Assembly (NCBI GenBank): GCA_022184915.1
Contig: JAGTJU010000003.1
Coordinates: forward strand, 558,001 to 622,000
Source of the DNA: Myxococcales bacterium
Lineage (GTDB): Bacteria; Myxococcota_A; Polyangia; Fen-1088
DNA: 64,000 nt
Direction: 5' to 3'
Shown here: one piece after another, positions 1 through 8,458 of the stretch
Layout of the letters: every line of letters begins with the position of its first letter
Numbering within the stretch: position 1 is the stretch's first letter
Made by a program: the position numbers and the translations under genes
Notes under the pieces: generated by a model
What the model saw: only the letters and a program-made list of their open reading frames with translations
The model's database searches: none
Told to the model about the DNA's origin: nothing

Positions 1-487
1 CACGATGGCTTCACGATACCCGCCTTCAACGCCCGCATGACGGACATGGCGGCTGCGCTCGGCGTCTGCCAGATGGCCAAGCTCGAGCGCCTGCTCGAAG
101 CCCGGCGCGCCCAAGCCGCTTCACTCACCGCCGCGCTCGCGACCCATCCCCTGCTCGCACCCGCACCCGTGCGAGCGTTCGAACGGCCGAACTGGCAAAG
201 CTATCCCGCACGCCTGCGAGACCCCGAGAGCGTCACGGGCCAAGCCGTCATCGAAGCCCTCGCACAGAGGGGCGTGGCGGCCCGCGGCGGGCTCACGAAC
301 GCACATCGCGAGCCCGCCTACACGACCGCCGCCGCGGGGCGCTGGCGCGCGCTGCCCGCTGCCGGTCTCCGAGCGCGTACGTAAGGAAGTCATCATGCTG
401 CCCCTCTTTGCCGGCATGACGGACTCAGAGCGAGACGCCCTTCACGAGGCACTGTCGGTGCTGCCCACACTCGTCACGAACGCCTGA
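1..487 (+). CDS. DegT/DnrJ/EryC1/StrS aminotransferase, C-terminal fragment with apparent frameshift
   Basis: The gene enters from the left edge. Frame 1 reads HDGFTIPAFNARMTDMAAAL and continues to ARGGLTNAHREPAY, the region after the PLP-lysine in PLP-dependent sugar aminotransferases of the DegT family, which aminate nucleotide-linked keto-sugars. Frame 1 stops at about 384, but the expected family ending (LPVSERVRKEVIMLPLFAGM, then a stop at 485-487) continues in frame 2 from about 344. A one-base shift in the GC-rich stretch 330-350, which includes a GGGG run, explains this. It may be a sequencing error or a real pseudogene. The catalytic lysine lies outside the window. Confidence 0.75.
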
Positions 488-548
488 GGTGCTGATGCGT
501 TCGCGCCCCAGGCACGAAGGGGCCGAGACGCGGCCTCGTCCGGTCACG

Positions 549-1376
549 TCAGCGCTTCTGGCAGCCCGCACAGAAGAAGGTCGAGCGTCCCGCGTCCACC
601 CGCCTGCGGATGAGCGCCCCGCAACGCACACAAGGCTCTCCCGCGCGCCCGTAGACCTGCAAGCTGTGTTGGTTGCCACCCGCGTGCCCGGCACCATCCA
701 CGTAATCGCGCAGCGTTGTGCCTCGGTTCGCGATGCCCCGCTCGAGCACCTTGCGTATCGCCGCGAGCAAGGTCCCTGCGTGTCGGCGTGCGCTTCGCGC
801 GGGTTTTCGTGGATGCAGCGACGCTTCGAAGAGCGCCTCGCACACGTAGATGTTGCCCAGCCCTGCCACCTTGCGCTGGTCGAGCAGAAACGACTTGAGC
901 GGCGCACGGCTACCCACGAGCGCGGCGGCGAGCCGTTCTTCGTCGAGCTCGTCGAGCGGCTCGGGTCCCATCTCCGCCAGTTCCGGAAAGCCCTCGCGGG
1001 TGCTGGCCACCTTGACCAAGCCGAAGCGGCGCGGATCGATGAAGCGAAGCTCCTCGCCGCCTGCGAGCGTGAGCGCTACGTGCGTGTGGGGGGGACGCAG
1101 CGTAGGGGCCTTGGCCACGACGAGCCGTCCACTCATCCCCAGATGAACGAGGACCACGTGCGGGCTTGCACCCTCTACATCGAGCAGCAGGTATTTGCCC
1201 CGCCGTGCCACGCCGTGGATGCAGGAGCCAACGAGCGCATGGACCAGGGCCGCGGCATCGACGGCGCGTTGCAGGTGCAGGGGAAAGCCACTCGTCCACA
1301 CGGCCTCGATCCGCCGTTGCTTCAACACGGGGTCCAGGGAACGAACGACCGTCTCGACCTCGGGCAATTCAGGCAT
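549..1376 (-). CDS. mutM: Formamidopyrimidine-DNA glycosylase MutM (Fpg)
   Basis: Bifunctional base-excision repair enzyme that removes oxidised purines such as 8-oxoguanine and nicks the abasic site. The protein is 275 residues, normal for the family. It begins MPELPEVETV, so after Met removal Pro1 is the nucleophile and Glu2 the general acid. The conserved lysine is present in RRGKYLLLD, and the DQRKVAGLGNIY helix follows. The C-terminus is the four-cysteine zinc finger (CVRC...CAGC). I chose the ATG at 1376 because the family always starts MPELPE; the open frame extends 17 codons upstream. The start overlaps the rsmA stop by 8 nt (ATGCCTGA), pointing to translational coupling in a tsaD-rsmA-mutM operon. 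Confidence 0.96.
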   Translation of the reverse strand: MPELPEVETVVRSLDPVLKQRRIEAVWTSGFPLHLQRAVDAAALVHALVGSCIHGVARRGKYLLLDVEGASPHVVLVHLGMSGRLVVAKAPTLRPPHTHVALTLAGGEELRFIDPRRFGLVKVASTREGFPELAEMGPEPLDELDEERLAAALVGSRAPLKSFLLDQRKVAGLGNIYVCEALFEASLHPRKPARSARRHAGTLLAAIRKVLERGIANRGTTLRDYVDGAGHAGGNQHSLQVYGRAGEPCVRCGALIRRRVDAGRSTFFCAGCQKR

Positions 1377-2295
1377 CGGCGTCGTCGAGGGTCTCGGCGT
1401 GGGGCGCGTCGTGCGCGCGCGCGCCACGCTCCCACAGGGCGTTCGTCAGCGCGCCGAACTCGGCCACCGACAATGTCTCTGCACGACGCGTGGGTTCGAT
1501 GGCGCTGGCCTCGAAGGACGCCGTGAGGCGCTCCGCACCAAACGCTTCGAGTGCCCGGCGCAGCATCTTGCGGCGGGTGCTGAAGGCTTGCCGAACGACC
1601 GCCGCAAAGAGGGCGTCGTCGTGCACGGCGGCCCAGGGCACCGCCCGCGGCACCAGCGCAAACACCGTGGAGGTCACCTGCGGTTGAGGGACGAACGCAT
1701 GGGGAGGCACACGAAACAAGGCCTTCACCTCGGCCAGCTGTTGCACCATCACCGAGAGCCGTCCGTACACCTTCGACCCGGGCGGCGCCGCGAGCCGATC
1801 CGCCACTTCCTTTTGCACCATGAACACCGCGTGGTTCACCACCGCACCGCCACCTGCCTGCGCGAGCACGTGGAAGAGAATCGGGGTGGTGATCTGATAG
1901 GGCAGGTTCCCCACCACACGAAGAGGACGCCCCGCCTCCTGGGCTGCCGCCCGAAAGTCGAAGTCGAGCGCCGAGATGAACGATACGGTGACTTTCTGGG
2001 TATCAACGAACACGTGTTCGAGCACGCGGATCATGTCCGGATCACGATCGAGCGCGATCACACGGCCCGCCCGTTCGGCCAGACCCATCGTCAAGGCCCC
2101 CAGCCCCGCGCCGATCTCCACCACGGTGTCGTCAGGGCCTGCGTGGGCCGCTTGCACGATGCGGCTCTTCGCATGGCCATCCACGAGGAAGTTTTGACCC
2201 CAGCTCTTCTTCGGCTGTAGGCCAAAGCGATCGAGTAGCTCGCGCGTGCTGCCCAACCTCGGATCCTCAGGTGAGGGGAAGCCCCGGATCGACAC
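1369..2295 (-). CDS. rsmA: 16S rRNA (adenine1518-N6/adenine1519-N6)-dimethyltransferase RsmA (KsgA)
   Basis: SAM-dependent enzyme that dimethylates two adjacent adenines near the 3' end of 16S rRNA late in 30S assembly. The 308 residues contain the family entry KKSWGQNFLVD, the SAM loop VEIGAGLGALT, the acidic motif IALDRDPDM and the catalytic NLPYQITTPIL (the NLPY motif of adenine-N6 methylases). The helical C-terminal domain has FSTRRKMLRRAL. The start overlaps the end of tsaD by 29 nt and the stop overlaps mutM, so the three genes are probably co-transcribed. The C-terminal tail is slightly longer than usual. Confidence 0.96.
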   Translation of the reverse strand: MSIRGFPSPEDPRLGSTRELLDRFGLQPKKSWGQNFLVDGHAKSRIVQAAHAGPDDTVVEIGAGLGALTMGLAERAGRVIALDRDPDMIRVLEHVFVDTQKVTVSFISALDFDFRAAAQEAGRPLRVVGNLPYQITTPILFHVLAQAGGGAVVNHAVFMVQKEVADRLAAPPGSKVYGRLSVMVQQLAEVKALFRVPPHAFVPQPQVTSTVFALVPRAVPWAAVHDDALFAAVVRQAFSTRRKMLRRALEAFGAERLTASFEASAIEPTRRAETLSVAEFGALTNALWERGARAHDAPHAETLDDADA

Positions 2296-3310
2296 TGAGA
2301 TCCAGAGGGGCCACGATGCCGGCCCTGAGCAGGCGCGTGCCCGCCGCGGCGATCATGGCGGCGTTGTCCGTGCAGTAGCAAACCGGGGGGATGTGCAACC
2401 GGAAGCCGTCCTGGCGCGCGGCGATCTCGAGGGCGGCGCGCAAGCCCCGGTTCGCCGCCACCCCGCCACAAACGAGCAGGTCCGAAAGCCCTTCCTGCAC
2501 GAGAGCCCGGCGTGCTTTTCGCACCAGCACGTCGATCACCGCCGCCTGAAAGCTGGCGCAGACGTCCGCCAGGGCCTGGCCCTCCGGCATGGGACCTCGG
2601 GCCAGAAATGTGGCCACGGAGGTCTTCAATCCGGAAAAAGAGAATGCCAGATCGTCGCGGCCTGGCAAAGCACGGGGAAACGCATGGCGCTGCGGATCCC
2701 CGGCCGCCGCGAGCTCGTCGATGCGCACCCCGCCCGGGTAGCCGAGACCCAAAAGCTTGGCTGTTTTGTCGAACGCCTCGCCGGCCGCATCGTCGCGTGT
2801 GGCGCCGAGGAGCGTGCACCCCGCGTCCGTCACCCGCACGAGGGCCGTGTGCCCTCCCGAGACCAGCAAGGCCACGTGGGGCCCGCGGGGGCCGGGCTGT
2901 GCCTCGCCCTCGTGCGCGAGGTAGGCAGCCGCCATGTGCCCCGCGTGGTGATGAACGCCCACCACGGGTTTTTGGAGAGCGTAGCCCAGCGCCTTGGCCG
3001 TCTCGACACCCACCAGCAAGGCGCCCACGAGCCCCGGCCCATGGGTCACCGCGATCCCGTCCAGGTCCGCCCACTGCACCCCCGCGCGGGCCAGCGCCTG
3101 CTGGATCGTGGGAACCACCGTTTCGAGGTGATGCCGGGACGCCACCTCGGGGACCACGCCTCCGTAAAGCGCATGCACCGCCACCTGAGACGCCACGACG
3201 TTGGCGTGCACCACACGCCCGTCGGCCACGACAGCGGCCGCCGTTTCGTCACACGAGCTTTCGAGACCAAGAACCAGCACGGCGAGGGGCGCTCGACAGC
3301 GCGAGCCCAC
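2267..3310 (-). CDS. tsaD: tRNA N6-threonylcarbamoyladenosine synthase subunit TsaD
   Basis: Transfers threonylcarbamoyl from TC-AMP to A37 of ANN-decoding tRNAs, together with TsaB and TsaE (not in the window). 347 residues of the ASKHA fold. It has the N-terminal LGLESSCDETAAAVV, the metal-binding GVHHHAGHMAAAY, the VSGGHTALV loop and C-terminal CGGVAANRGLR and CTDNAAMIA. The annotated ATG adds about ten residues before the conserved VLVLGLESSCDET; an internal GTG there is an alternative start. First gene of the presumed tsaD-rsmA-mutM operon. Confidence 0.96.
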   Translation of the reverse strand: MGSRCRAPLAVLVLGLESSCDETAAAVVADGRVVHANVVASQVAVHALYGGVVPEVASRHHLETVVPTIQQALARAGVQWADLDGIAVTHGPGLVGALLVGVETAKALGYALQKPVVGVHHHAGHMAAAYLAHEGEAQPGPRGPHVALLVSGGHTALVRVTDAGCTLLGATRDDAAGEAFDKTAKLLGLGYPGGVRIDELAAAGDPQRHAFPRALPGRDDLAFSFSGLKTSVATFLARGPMPEGQALADVCASFQAAVIDVLVRKARRALVQEGLSDLLVCGGVAANRGLRAALEIAARQDGFRLHIPPVCYCTDNAAMIAAAGTRLLRAGIVAPLDLSVDPGLPLT

Positions 3311-3330
3311 TCTAGCAGGCAGCGTGCGCG

Positions 3331-6300
3331 TTAGAGGTTCTGTACGATCACCCGGAGATCCCGCGCGTAGCGGCCGTTCGGCTCGAGCTCCAGGTACCGG
3401 CGGTAAGCGGCCCGGGCGCCGTCTTTGTTGCCCCCCTCTTGCTCCACCTCGCCGATGAACACGTAGGCGTCCGCGATCTTCGGATCGGCCGCCACCGCCT
3501 TGCGGGCCCAGCGCAGCGCAGCCCCGCTGTGGCCCCGGTCTAGCTCGGCGTGGGCCAGCATCACCATCAAGCGCGCATCGTCAGGGCGCAGCGAAAGGGC
3601 TTTGCGGCAGGCCGTCATGATGGGCTTGTACCTCTCGCGCCCGTACGCCTTCCTGCAGGCCTCGAGAGCCGCTTCGGTCTCGGAAACCGACGAAGCTTCG
3701 GGCGCAACCATCGCCGTGGGCGAGCCCTCCGTCGGCGCGTTGTCCACGGCCGGTTTGTCGCGCACCGCCGGGGCTTTGGAGGGTGCCACGGGCGGCGCAC
3801 CGGCCCCGGCCAGCGCGGGGGCCGCTTCGGGCGCCGCAGACGGGCGCTCCGCGACGGGATCGGGAAGCTCGACTGCCGGCAAGGTTTCGGTGGACGCGGC
3901 TTCGGTGGGCCCGGGCTCTTGCTGCGACGCGGGCGGGCGCGCGCCCGGGGTCGCCATGAGCGGTTCCACCTTCCAGTTTCGGTACACCACGAAGCCCACC
4001 ACAGCTCCCACCAACATCGCTGCGACCACGAGCGGCATCGCCCGGCGTTGCCGATAGGGCTCATCCCCCAGATCGAGATCGGCAGCGTCCTTGCGGGCCG
4101 ATCCCGAGCGACGTGGCAACGTGGCGCTCAGATCGGCAGCAGACGATCCCGCCGGGGGAGGCGGTGGAGGCGTGGGCCGGGGCTCGGGCACGGCCGGGGG
4201 CTCGGGCTCGAGCAAGGCAGTGCCCTCCACGGCAGAGGGCGACTCCGGAAAGGGTTCGGCTTCAGCGGTGAGGGCCTTCGGGTCGTCTCCGTCGAGGTTC
4301 GCCAGCGCGGAAAGCACCGGCGTCAGATCTTCGTGAGCCTCTCGTCCCTGAAGATCCGGCAGCTCATCGGCAGGCGGGGCGGCTGACACCACGGCATCCT
4401 CGTCCTTGTCGTCCCGCGCCTCTTCTTCCTCGTGCCCTGCTTGCCCTTCCCCTTCCTCCGCGGATTCCTCCGCGCCCGCGCGGTCACCCGCGACCAAGGC
4501 CTCGTCGCCCTCGCCGAGCGCGGCCGAGGACTCGGACTCGCCCTCTTCGAGCGGTTGAGAACCGAGCGCCACGGGAGAGGGCGTCTTGTCGGGATCTGCC
4601 TCGAAAGAGGGCGGCTCGGGCAGAGGAGACGGCACGAGCACGGGCGCAAACCCGTGCAGGGTACGACCCGTAGGCGCCCCAAGCAGGTCGGGCAGATCGT
4701 CTGCCACGGCCGCCATGCCGGGGTTCGTGCCGCCAGGGCGGGGCTCGGGCTCAGGGGGCTCCTCCTCATCCGCCGCCGCGAGGCCCATGAGGCTCAAGAG
4801 ATCCTCGGACTGCCCGAGCTCGGGGGCGGCCGCTTCCACACCGCCCTCGTCCCACGCAGGAGCATCGGTCTTCGCGTCCTCCCTCTCGGTCTCGTAGGCG
4901 GCGGCCTCTGCAGAGCGGTCGTCCTGCTCTTCCTCCCCGTCACCGTGCGCGCTGACGGGTGCCTCCGCGCGAGCCTCCTCAGCTTCGAGAGCGACCGGGT
5001 CTCCCGCGTCGGTGCTGTCTTCGTCACGCGCGTCGGTGCTGTCTTCGTCACGCGCGTCGGTGCTGTCTTCGTCACGCGCGTCGGTGCTGTCTTCGTCACG
5101 CGCGTCGGTGTTGTCCTCGTCACGCGCGTCGGTGTTGTCCTCGTCACGCGTGTCAGTGCTGTCTTCGTTACCCGCGTCGGTGCTGTCCTCGTCACGCGCG
5201 TCGGTGTTGTCCTCGTCACGCGTGTCAGTGCTGTCCTCGTCACGCGTGTCGGTGTTGTCTTCGTCACGCGTGTCGGTGCTGTCCTCGTCGCCCGCTTCAG
5301 GGGTGTCGGCGCTTTCGCCCTCCTCGGCGTGTTCGTCCACGGTGGGGGACGGCTCGGGTTCGCTTGGCGCATCCGCCGCCTCCCGCTCGGCCGGACCTGC
5401 CACCTCTGGCTCCGCGGCCTCCGCGACAGGGGGCGGCGTGCGCTCACGCGCCCAAGGTGACTCGGAAAGCCACCTCTCCAAGCGGCCCAGGCGCGTCTGG
5501 CGGGGCTCGGCCTCGGGTCGTGGTTCGCCACGGGCCTCGCCGATCACCTTGTCGTCGCGCAGGCGGCACACGATCGCAAGCGCCTCGAGGTCGGAGAAGT
5601 CGCCGTCTTCGATGACCTGTAGCAACGAACGACGTCCGTCGAAGAGGCGAAGCAATGCGTTGACCTCATCCGGGATGTCCGCAAGCCGCTCGGCAAGCGC
5701 TTGGTAGTCGACCTCGAAGACGGTCTCGAGCGGAGGCAAGGTCTCGAGCAAACGGGCCCACTCGTCGAGCCGCCTCATGCCCTCGACGAGCATCGCTTGA
5801 GCCGAAAGTTCGATCACGTCGCGACGTCGAATGTTCTTGAACTCGACCTCGAAGCTTCCGTCGGTCCAAGCGAACAAGCGGTAAACCGCCTCGACCCCGG
5901 TCTGGCGCCCCGCTTCGGCGTCGATGACACGGCCCTCGCGAAAGTAGATGTCCGCTCGACGCCCATCGGCGTTCGTGACGTGCACGATGCCGCTCTTCCG
6001 GTTCACCTCGATCGTCTGGACCAGGTCCACGACACCGATGTCCGCAAGCTCCCCGGCAAAGCGGGTGCGCGTGTCGCGCCTCGATTCCAGCCGCTCGCGC
6101 TCGCGGCGCTGCAGAAGCATACGAACCCGCGTGGTGAGCTCTTTGATGTAGACCGGCTTGATGAGGTAGTCCTCGACGCCGATCTCGAGGCCGCGAATCT
6201 TGTCTTCGATGGCCTTACGGCTCGACACGAAGATGAAGGGGATGCGGGCCCACTCCGCGCTTTCCTTGATTCGCCGACACAACTCGAAGCCGTCCATCTC

Positions 6301-6483
6301 CGGCATGTGCGTGTCGGAGATGACGAGATCAATCGGGTGCTCAGCCAGGCGGGCGAGGGCCTCGGCGCCGCTGGGGGCCGTCAGCACGTCGTAGCCAGCC
6401 TTCTTCAGACTGACGTCCAAAACCCGGAGGCTCTGGGGATCGGCGTCCACCAACAACAGACTCTGTCGTGCCCCCACAGTCAT
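3331..6483 (-). CDS. Large response regulator: receiver, DUF4388 (PATAN), acidic repeat linker, TM segment and TPR
   Basis: About 1050 residues counted from the ATG at 6483. Residues 7-125 form a receiver domain with phospho-acceptor D57 (VISDTHMPEMDG) and a conserved KPVY lysine. A DUF4388/PATAN domain follows (FAGELADIGVVDLVQTIEVN to about residue 260). Next comes a roughly 500-residue Asp/Glu/Pro-rich low-complexity linker holding twelve 8-residue repeats. One membrane helix lies at about 815-837 (PLVVAAMLVGAVVGFVVYR), and the last 110 residues carry TPR-like repeats. There is no DNA-binding domain, so it probably signals through protein contacts. The frame is open to 6618, but that extension overlaps the upstream gene and is atypical. 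Function is unknown. Confidence 0.8.
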   Translation of the reverse strand: MTVGARQSLLLVDADPQSLRVLDVSLKKAGYDVLTAPSGAEALARLAEHPIDLVISDTHMPEMDGFELCRRIKESAEWARIPFIFVSSRKAIEDKIRGLEIGVEDYLIKPVYIKELTTRVRMLLQRRERERLESRRDTRTRFAGELADIGVVDLVQTIEVNRKSGIVHVTNADGRRADIYFREGRVIDAEAGRQTGVEAVYRLFAWTDGSFEVEFKNIRRRDVIELSAQAMLVEGMRRLDEWARLLETLPPLETVFEVDYQALAERLADIPDEVNALLRLFDGRRSLLQVIEDGDFSDLEALAIVCRLRDDKVIGEARGEPRPEAEPRQTRLGRLERWLSESPWARERTPPPVAEAAEPEVAGPAEREAADAPSEPEPSPTVDEHAEEGESADTPEAGDEDSTDTRDEDNTDTRDEDSTDTRDEDNTDARDEDSTDAGNEDSTDTRDEDNTDARDEDNTDARDEDSTDARDEDSTDARDEDSTDARDEDSTDAGDPVALEAEEARAEAPVSAHGDGEEEQDDRSAEAAAYETEREDAKTDAPAWDEGGVEAAAPELGQSEDLLSLMGLAAADEEEPPEPEPRPGGTNPGMAAVADDLPDLLGAPTGRTLHGFAPVLVPSPLPEPPSFEADPDKTPSPVALGSQPLEEGESESSAALGEGDEALVAGDRAGAEESAEEGEGQAGHEEEEARDDKDEDAVVSAAPPADELPDLQGREAHEDLTPVLSALANLDGDDPKALTAEAEPFPESPSAVEGTALLEPEPPAVPEPRPTPPPPPPAGSSAADLSATLPRRSGSARKDAADLDLGDEPYRQRRAMPLVVAAMLVGAVVGFVVYRNWKVEPLMATPGARPPASQQEPGPTEAASTETLPAVELPDPVAERPSAAPEAAPALAGAGAPPVAPSKAPAVRDKPAVDNAPTEGSPTAMVAPEASSVSETEAALEACRKAYGRERYKPIMTACRKALSLRPDDARLMVMLAHAELDRGHSGAALRWARKAVAADPKIADAYVFIGEVEQEGGNKDGARAAYRRYLELEPNGRYARDLRVIVQNL
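5005..5292. repeat. 24-bp coding tandem repeat (about 12 copies)
   Basis: Twelve imperfect 24-bp units (plus-strand core GTCGGTGCTGTCTTCGTC) encode, on the minus strand, the 8-residue repeat D-E-D-S/N-T-D-A/T-R inside the acidic linker of the response regulator. Units differ mostly at one codon (S/N) and one alanine/threonine codon. The period is a multiple of three, so copy-number change would keep the frame. Confidence 0.9.
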
Positions 6484-6566
6484 GCCGCGTTCGTCTCGGC
6501 CTCCGATTGTATCCGGGGGCTCGTGGGGCCGCAAAGTTGGGCCGGCGATTGTGAGGCCCGCCGGTG

Positions 6567-7595
6567 TCAGCGCAGCTCGGGGAGATATCGCCCCAGGAGT
6601 GCGTGAAGGTCGGCCCACGCGGGCAGGGACGCAAGAGCGTTTCGCACGTATTCGAGCGTAAGTGGAATTGCAGAGAGAAAGCCGGGATTCCCCCGCTTTC
6701 GATCGATGAAGACAAATCGCCCCGCGTCCTTGAGCTTTCTTTGCAGGGTCTGCAGGTGAAAGAGGTGGCGGGTAGCGGCGGCGGACTCGCCCGTCAACTC
6801 GGAGAATTCATCAATGAATTCATTAACTTCCGAAGTTGGAAGCGAGAGGTACGAGTCGCGAAGCAAGGCCACGAGGTCATACACCCGGGGTCCGAGCAGG
6901 GCGTCTTGAAAGTCGATCACACGGATCTCGGGCCCCGTCGTTCCTTCCAGCACCATGAGGTTGCGGCTCTGAAAATCGCGGTGGACGAGCACCGCGGGAC
7001 TCTCTGCCAGAGTCTGGGCGAGGGTATCGAAGTGCGCATCCAGCTGGGCCCGATCTTCGGGTGGAAGCACCACCCCGCGTCCCTCCTCCAGGAGCCACTC
7101 GCGAAAGTGGTCGAGTTCCCAGCGCAAGAGCGCAAAGTCGAAGCGGCGGCCGAAGGCCAGGCACGCGGGGTCGGGCCGTGCGGCACCAAGCACCTGGAGG
7201 CGGGTGATGAGGGCAATGGCCTGCCTGTAGAGAGCCTGCCGATGGCCCGCCGAAGGTGCCTCCGCCACGGCCCGCTCCAAGGTGAGGTCCCCCAGGTCCT
7301 CGAGGGCGATCAGGCCCTGGGCCAGGGCCGAGCGATAAATGCGTGGCACCGGGTAAGCCCCGCGTTCGAGGTAGTGGTGCAGGTTCAAAAACGGGTACTG
7401 CGCCTCGGGCACCTTTGTGTCGTCTGCGGGAAGCTCCATGACGACACAGCTTGCGGGCCGGCCGGTCGTGCTCACGCGATGGTAGCGTCTCGTCGAGGCC
7501 TGTCCCGCCAAGGTGGCCACCGTGCCGTCAGTCCCTCCCGCGAAGGTGTGGACGAATCCCAGAATGTCTTTTGCACCGGTCAAGGCGGCTTCCAT
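6567..7595 (-). CDS. Aminoglycoside-phosphotransferase-fold kinase, AmgK-like (cell-wall amino sugar anomeric kinase)
   Basis: 342-residue small-molecule kinase of the APH fold. VLVHRDFQSRNLMVLE is the Brenner/catalytic loop (HRDxxxxN), and IRVIDFQDALLGPRVYDL is the metal-binding DF(G) equivalent. This combination and the length resemble AmgK, which phosphorylates N-acetylmuramate/N-acetylglucosamine at C1 for peptidoglycan recycling. The usual partner murU is not adjacent here, so the substrate remains an inference. The gene is divergent from rsmG with a 26-nt gap and lies 83 nt before the response regulator. An antibiotic-resistance role is unlikely given the AmgK-like motif. Confidence 0.7.
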   Translation of the reverse strand: MEAALTGAKDILGFVHTFAGGTDGTVATLAGQASTRRYHRVSTTGRPASCVVMELPADDTKVPEAQYPFLNLHHYLERGAYPVPRIYRSALAQGLIALEDLGDLTLERAVAEAPSAGHRQALYRQAIALITRLQVLGAARPDPACLAFGRRFDFALLRWELDHFREWLLEEGRGVVLPPEDRAQLDAHFDTLAQTLAESPAVLVHRDFQSRNLMVLEGTTGPEIRVIDFQDALLGPRVYDLVALLRDSYLSLPTSEVNEFIDEFSELTGESAAATRHLFHLQTLQRKLKDAGRFVFIDRKRGNPGFLSAIPLTLEYVRNALASLPAWADLHALLGRYLPELR

Positions 7596-7609
7596 CGCGT
7601 TCGGCCCAC

Positions 7610-7615
7610 TATACT
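7610..7615 (+). promoter_or_regulatory. Probable -10 element of rsmG
   Basis: TATACT lies exactly 6 nt before the GTG start of rsmG. A start site 7 nt after the hexamer falls on the GTG, which would make the mRNA leaderless. No good -35 hexamer is visible at the right spacing. Confidence 0.45.
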
Positions 7616-7621
7616 GGCGAC

Positions 7622-8284
7622 GTGCCAGCCAACAAAGTTTCGCAGCGGGAGCCCAGGCAGGCCTCGTTCGCCAGCCTGCTCGACGGCCTCTTGCCGGGTC
7701 TTGCGCTCCGTGGCCAGGGCCCCTCCGCGGCTCAGATCGGGGCCCTGGAGGCGTTTGCGCGATTGATGCTGGACTGGAACAAGAGCCTCAACCTGACGGG
7801 CGCACGCGGGGTCGAGGATCTGGTCGAGGACCATCTGGGCGACCCGCTGGTGGCGGCGGAAGAGGTCGCACAGGGCGCTCGCGTGATGGATGTGGGAGCC
7901 GGAGGTGGCCTTCCGGGCCTCGCCCTCGCCATCTTGCGTCCTGACCTGAGGCTGGTGCTGATCGAGCCCCGGGCCAAGAGGGTCGCCTTCCTGCGCACCG
8001 CAACAAGGGAACTGGGCTTGAAGGGCGTCGAGGTGTTTGGCGGGAGGGTCGAGCAGTTCGAGCCCAGCGGCCGTCCCTCTGTTGCCATCTCCCGCGCCAC
8101 GTTCCCGCCGGAACTCTGGGTCCCGATGGGGAAGTCACTCGTGGCGCCGGACCCCGCGAGCCGCGTTTTTGCCTTTTTGGGCGACAGGGAGGCCCCCGAC
8201 ACTTTACCGAGCCCACTGTCGACGCGGTCGTACAGGCTCCCCAAGGGGCAGACCCGGGTGCTACTGGGGTTCGGCGCCCCGTAG
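7622..8284 (+). CDS. rsmG: 16S rRNA (guanine527-N7)-methyltransferase RsmG (GidB)
   Basis: SAM-dependent methylase of G527 in 16S rRNA. From the GTG at 7622 it is 220 residues, the usual size. Diagnostic segments are MLDWNKSLNLTG, the SAM-binding MDVGAGGGLPGLALAI, LIEPRAKRVAFLRTA and VAISRATFPPE. The frame is open upstream to 7451, but that part would overlap the divergent kinase gene and is not family-like. Downstream lie parS sites rather than the parAB genes that commonly follow rsmG. Confidence 0.93.
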   Translation: MPANKVSQREPRQASFASLLDGLLPGLALRGQGPSAAQIGALEAFARLMLDWNKSLNLTGARGVEDLVEDHLGDPLVAAEEVAQGARVMDVGAGGGLPGLALAILRPDLRLVLIEPRAKRVAFLRTATRELGLKGVEVFGGRVEQFEPSGRPSVAISRATFPPELWVPMGKSLVAPDPASRVFAFLGDREAPDTLPSPLSTRSYRLPKGQTRVLLGFGAP

Positions 8285-8301
8285 ATGGGGCTCAACCGTT
8301 C

Positions 8302-8315
8302 GTTTCACGTGGAAC
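8302..8315. promoter_or_regulatory. parS site 1 (ParB/Spo0J binding)
   Basis: GTTTCACGTGGAAC is a near-perfect dyad that matches the bacterial parS consensus (GTTTCACGTGAAAC) at all but one position. It is one of three sites within 105 bp, immediately after rsmG. Confidence 0.88.
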
Positions 8316-8333
8316 GGCGGGCGCCTGGCAAGT

Positions 8334-8347
8334 GTTCCACGTGGAAC
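8334..8347. promoter_or_regulatory. parS site 2
   Basis: GTTCCACGTGGAAC is a perfect 14-bp palindrome, identical to the parS form I know from Myxococcus. Confidence 0.92.
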
Positions 8348-8392
8348 GATTTCCCCCACCGGGGCCTCATCCCGACGGGGACTTCGGAAAAC

Positions 8393-8406
8393 GTTCCACG
8401 TGAAAC
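8393..8406. promoter_or_regulatory. parS site 3
   Basis: GTTCCACGTGAAAC is a parS-type dyad with one asymmetric position, 53 bp upstream of bioF. Confidence 0.9.
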
Positions 8407-8458
8407 CTCCAAGCCGAGACCCCATGTTCCCCTGCCGCCAGTGTATCTTCCCCCGGAC

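Noticed and set aside
2006-2017. GAACACGTGTTC palindrome
   Set aside because: Looks like a ParB-type dyad at first, but the arms (GAACAC) do not match parS (GTTTCAC/GTTCCAC), and it lies inside rsmA.
4959-5707. Long plus-strand open frames over the acidic repeat of the response regulator
   Set aside because: They arise from the 24-bp repeat, which is open in all frames, and lie opposite a well-supported gene.
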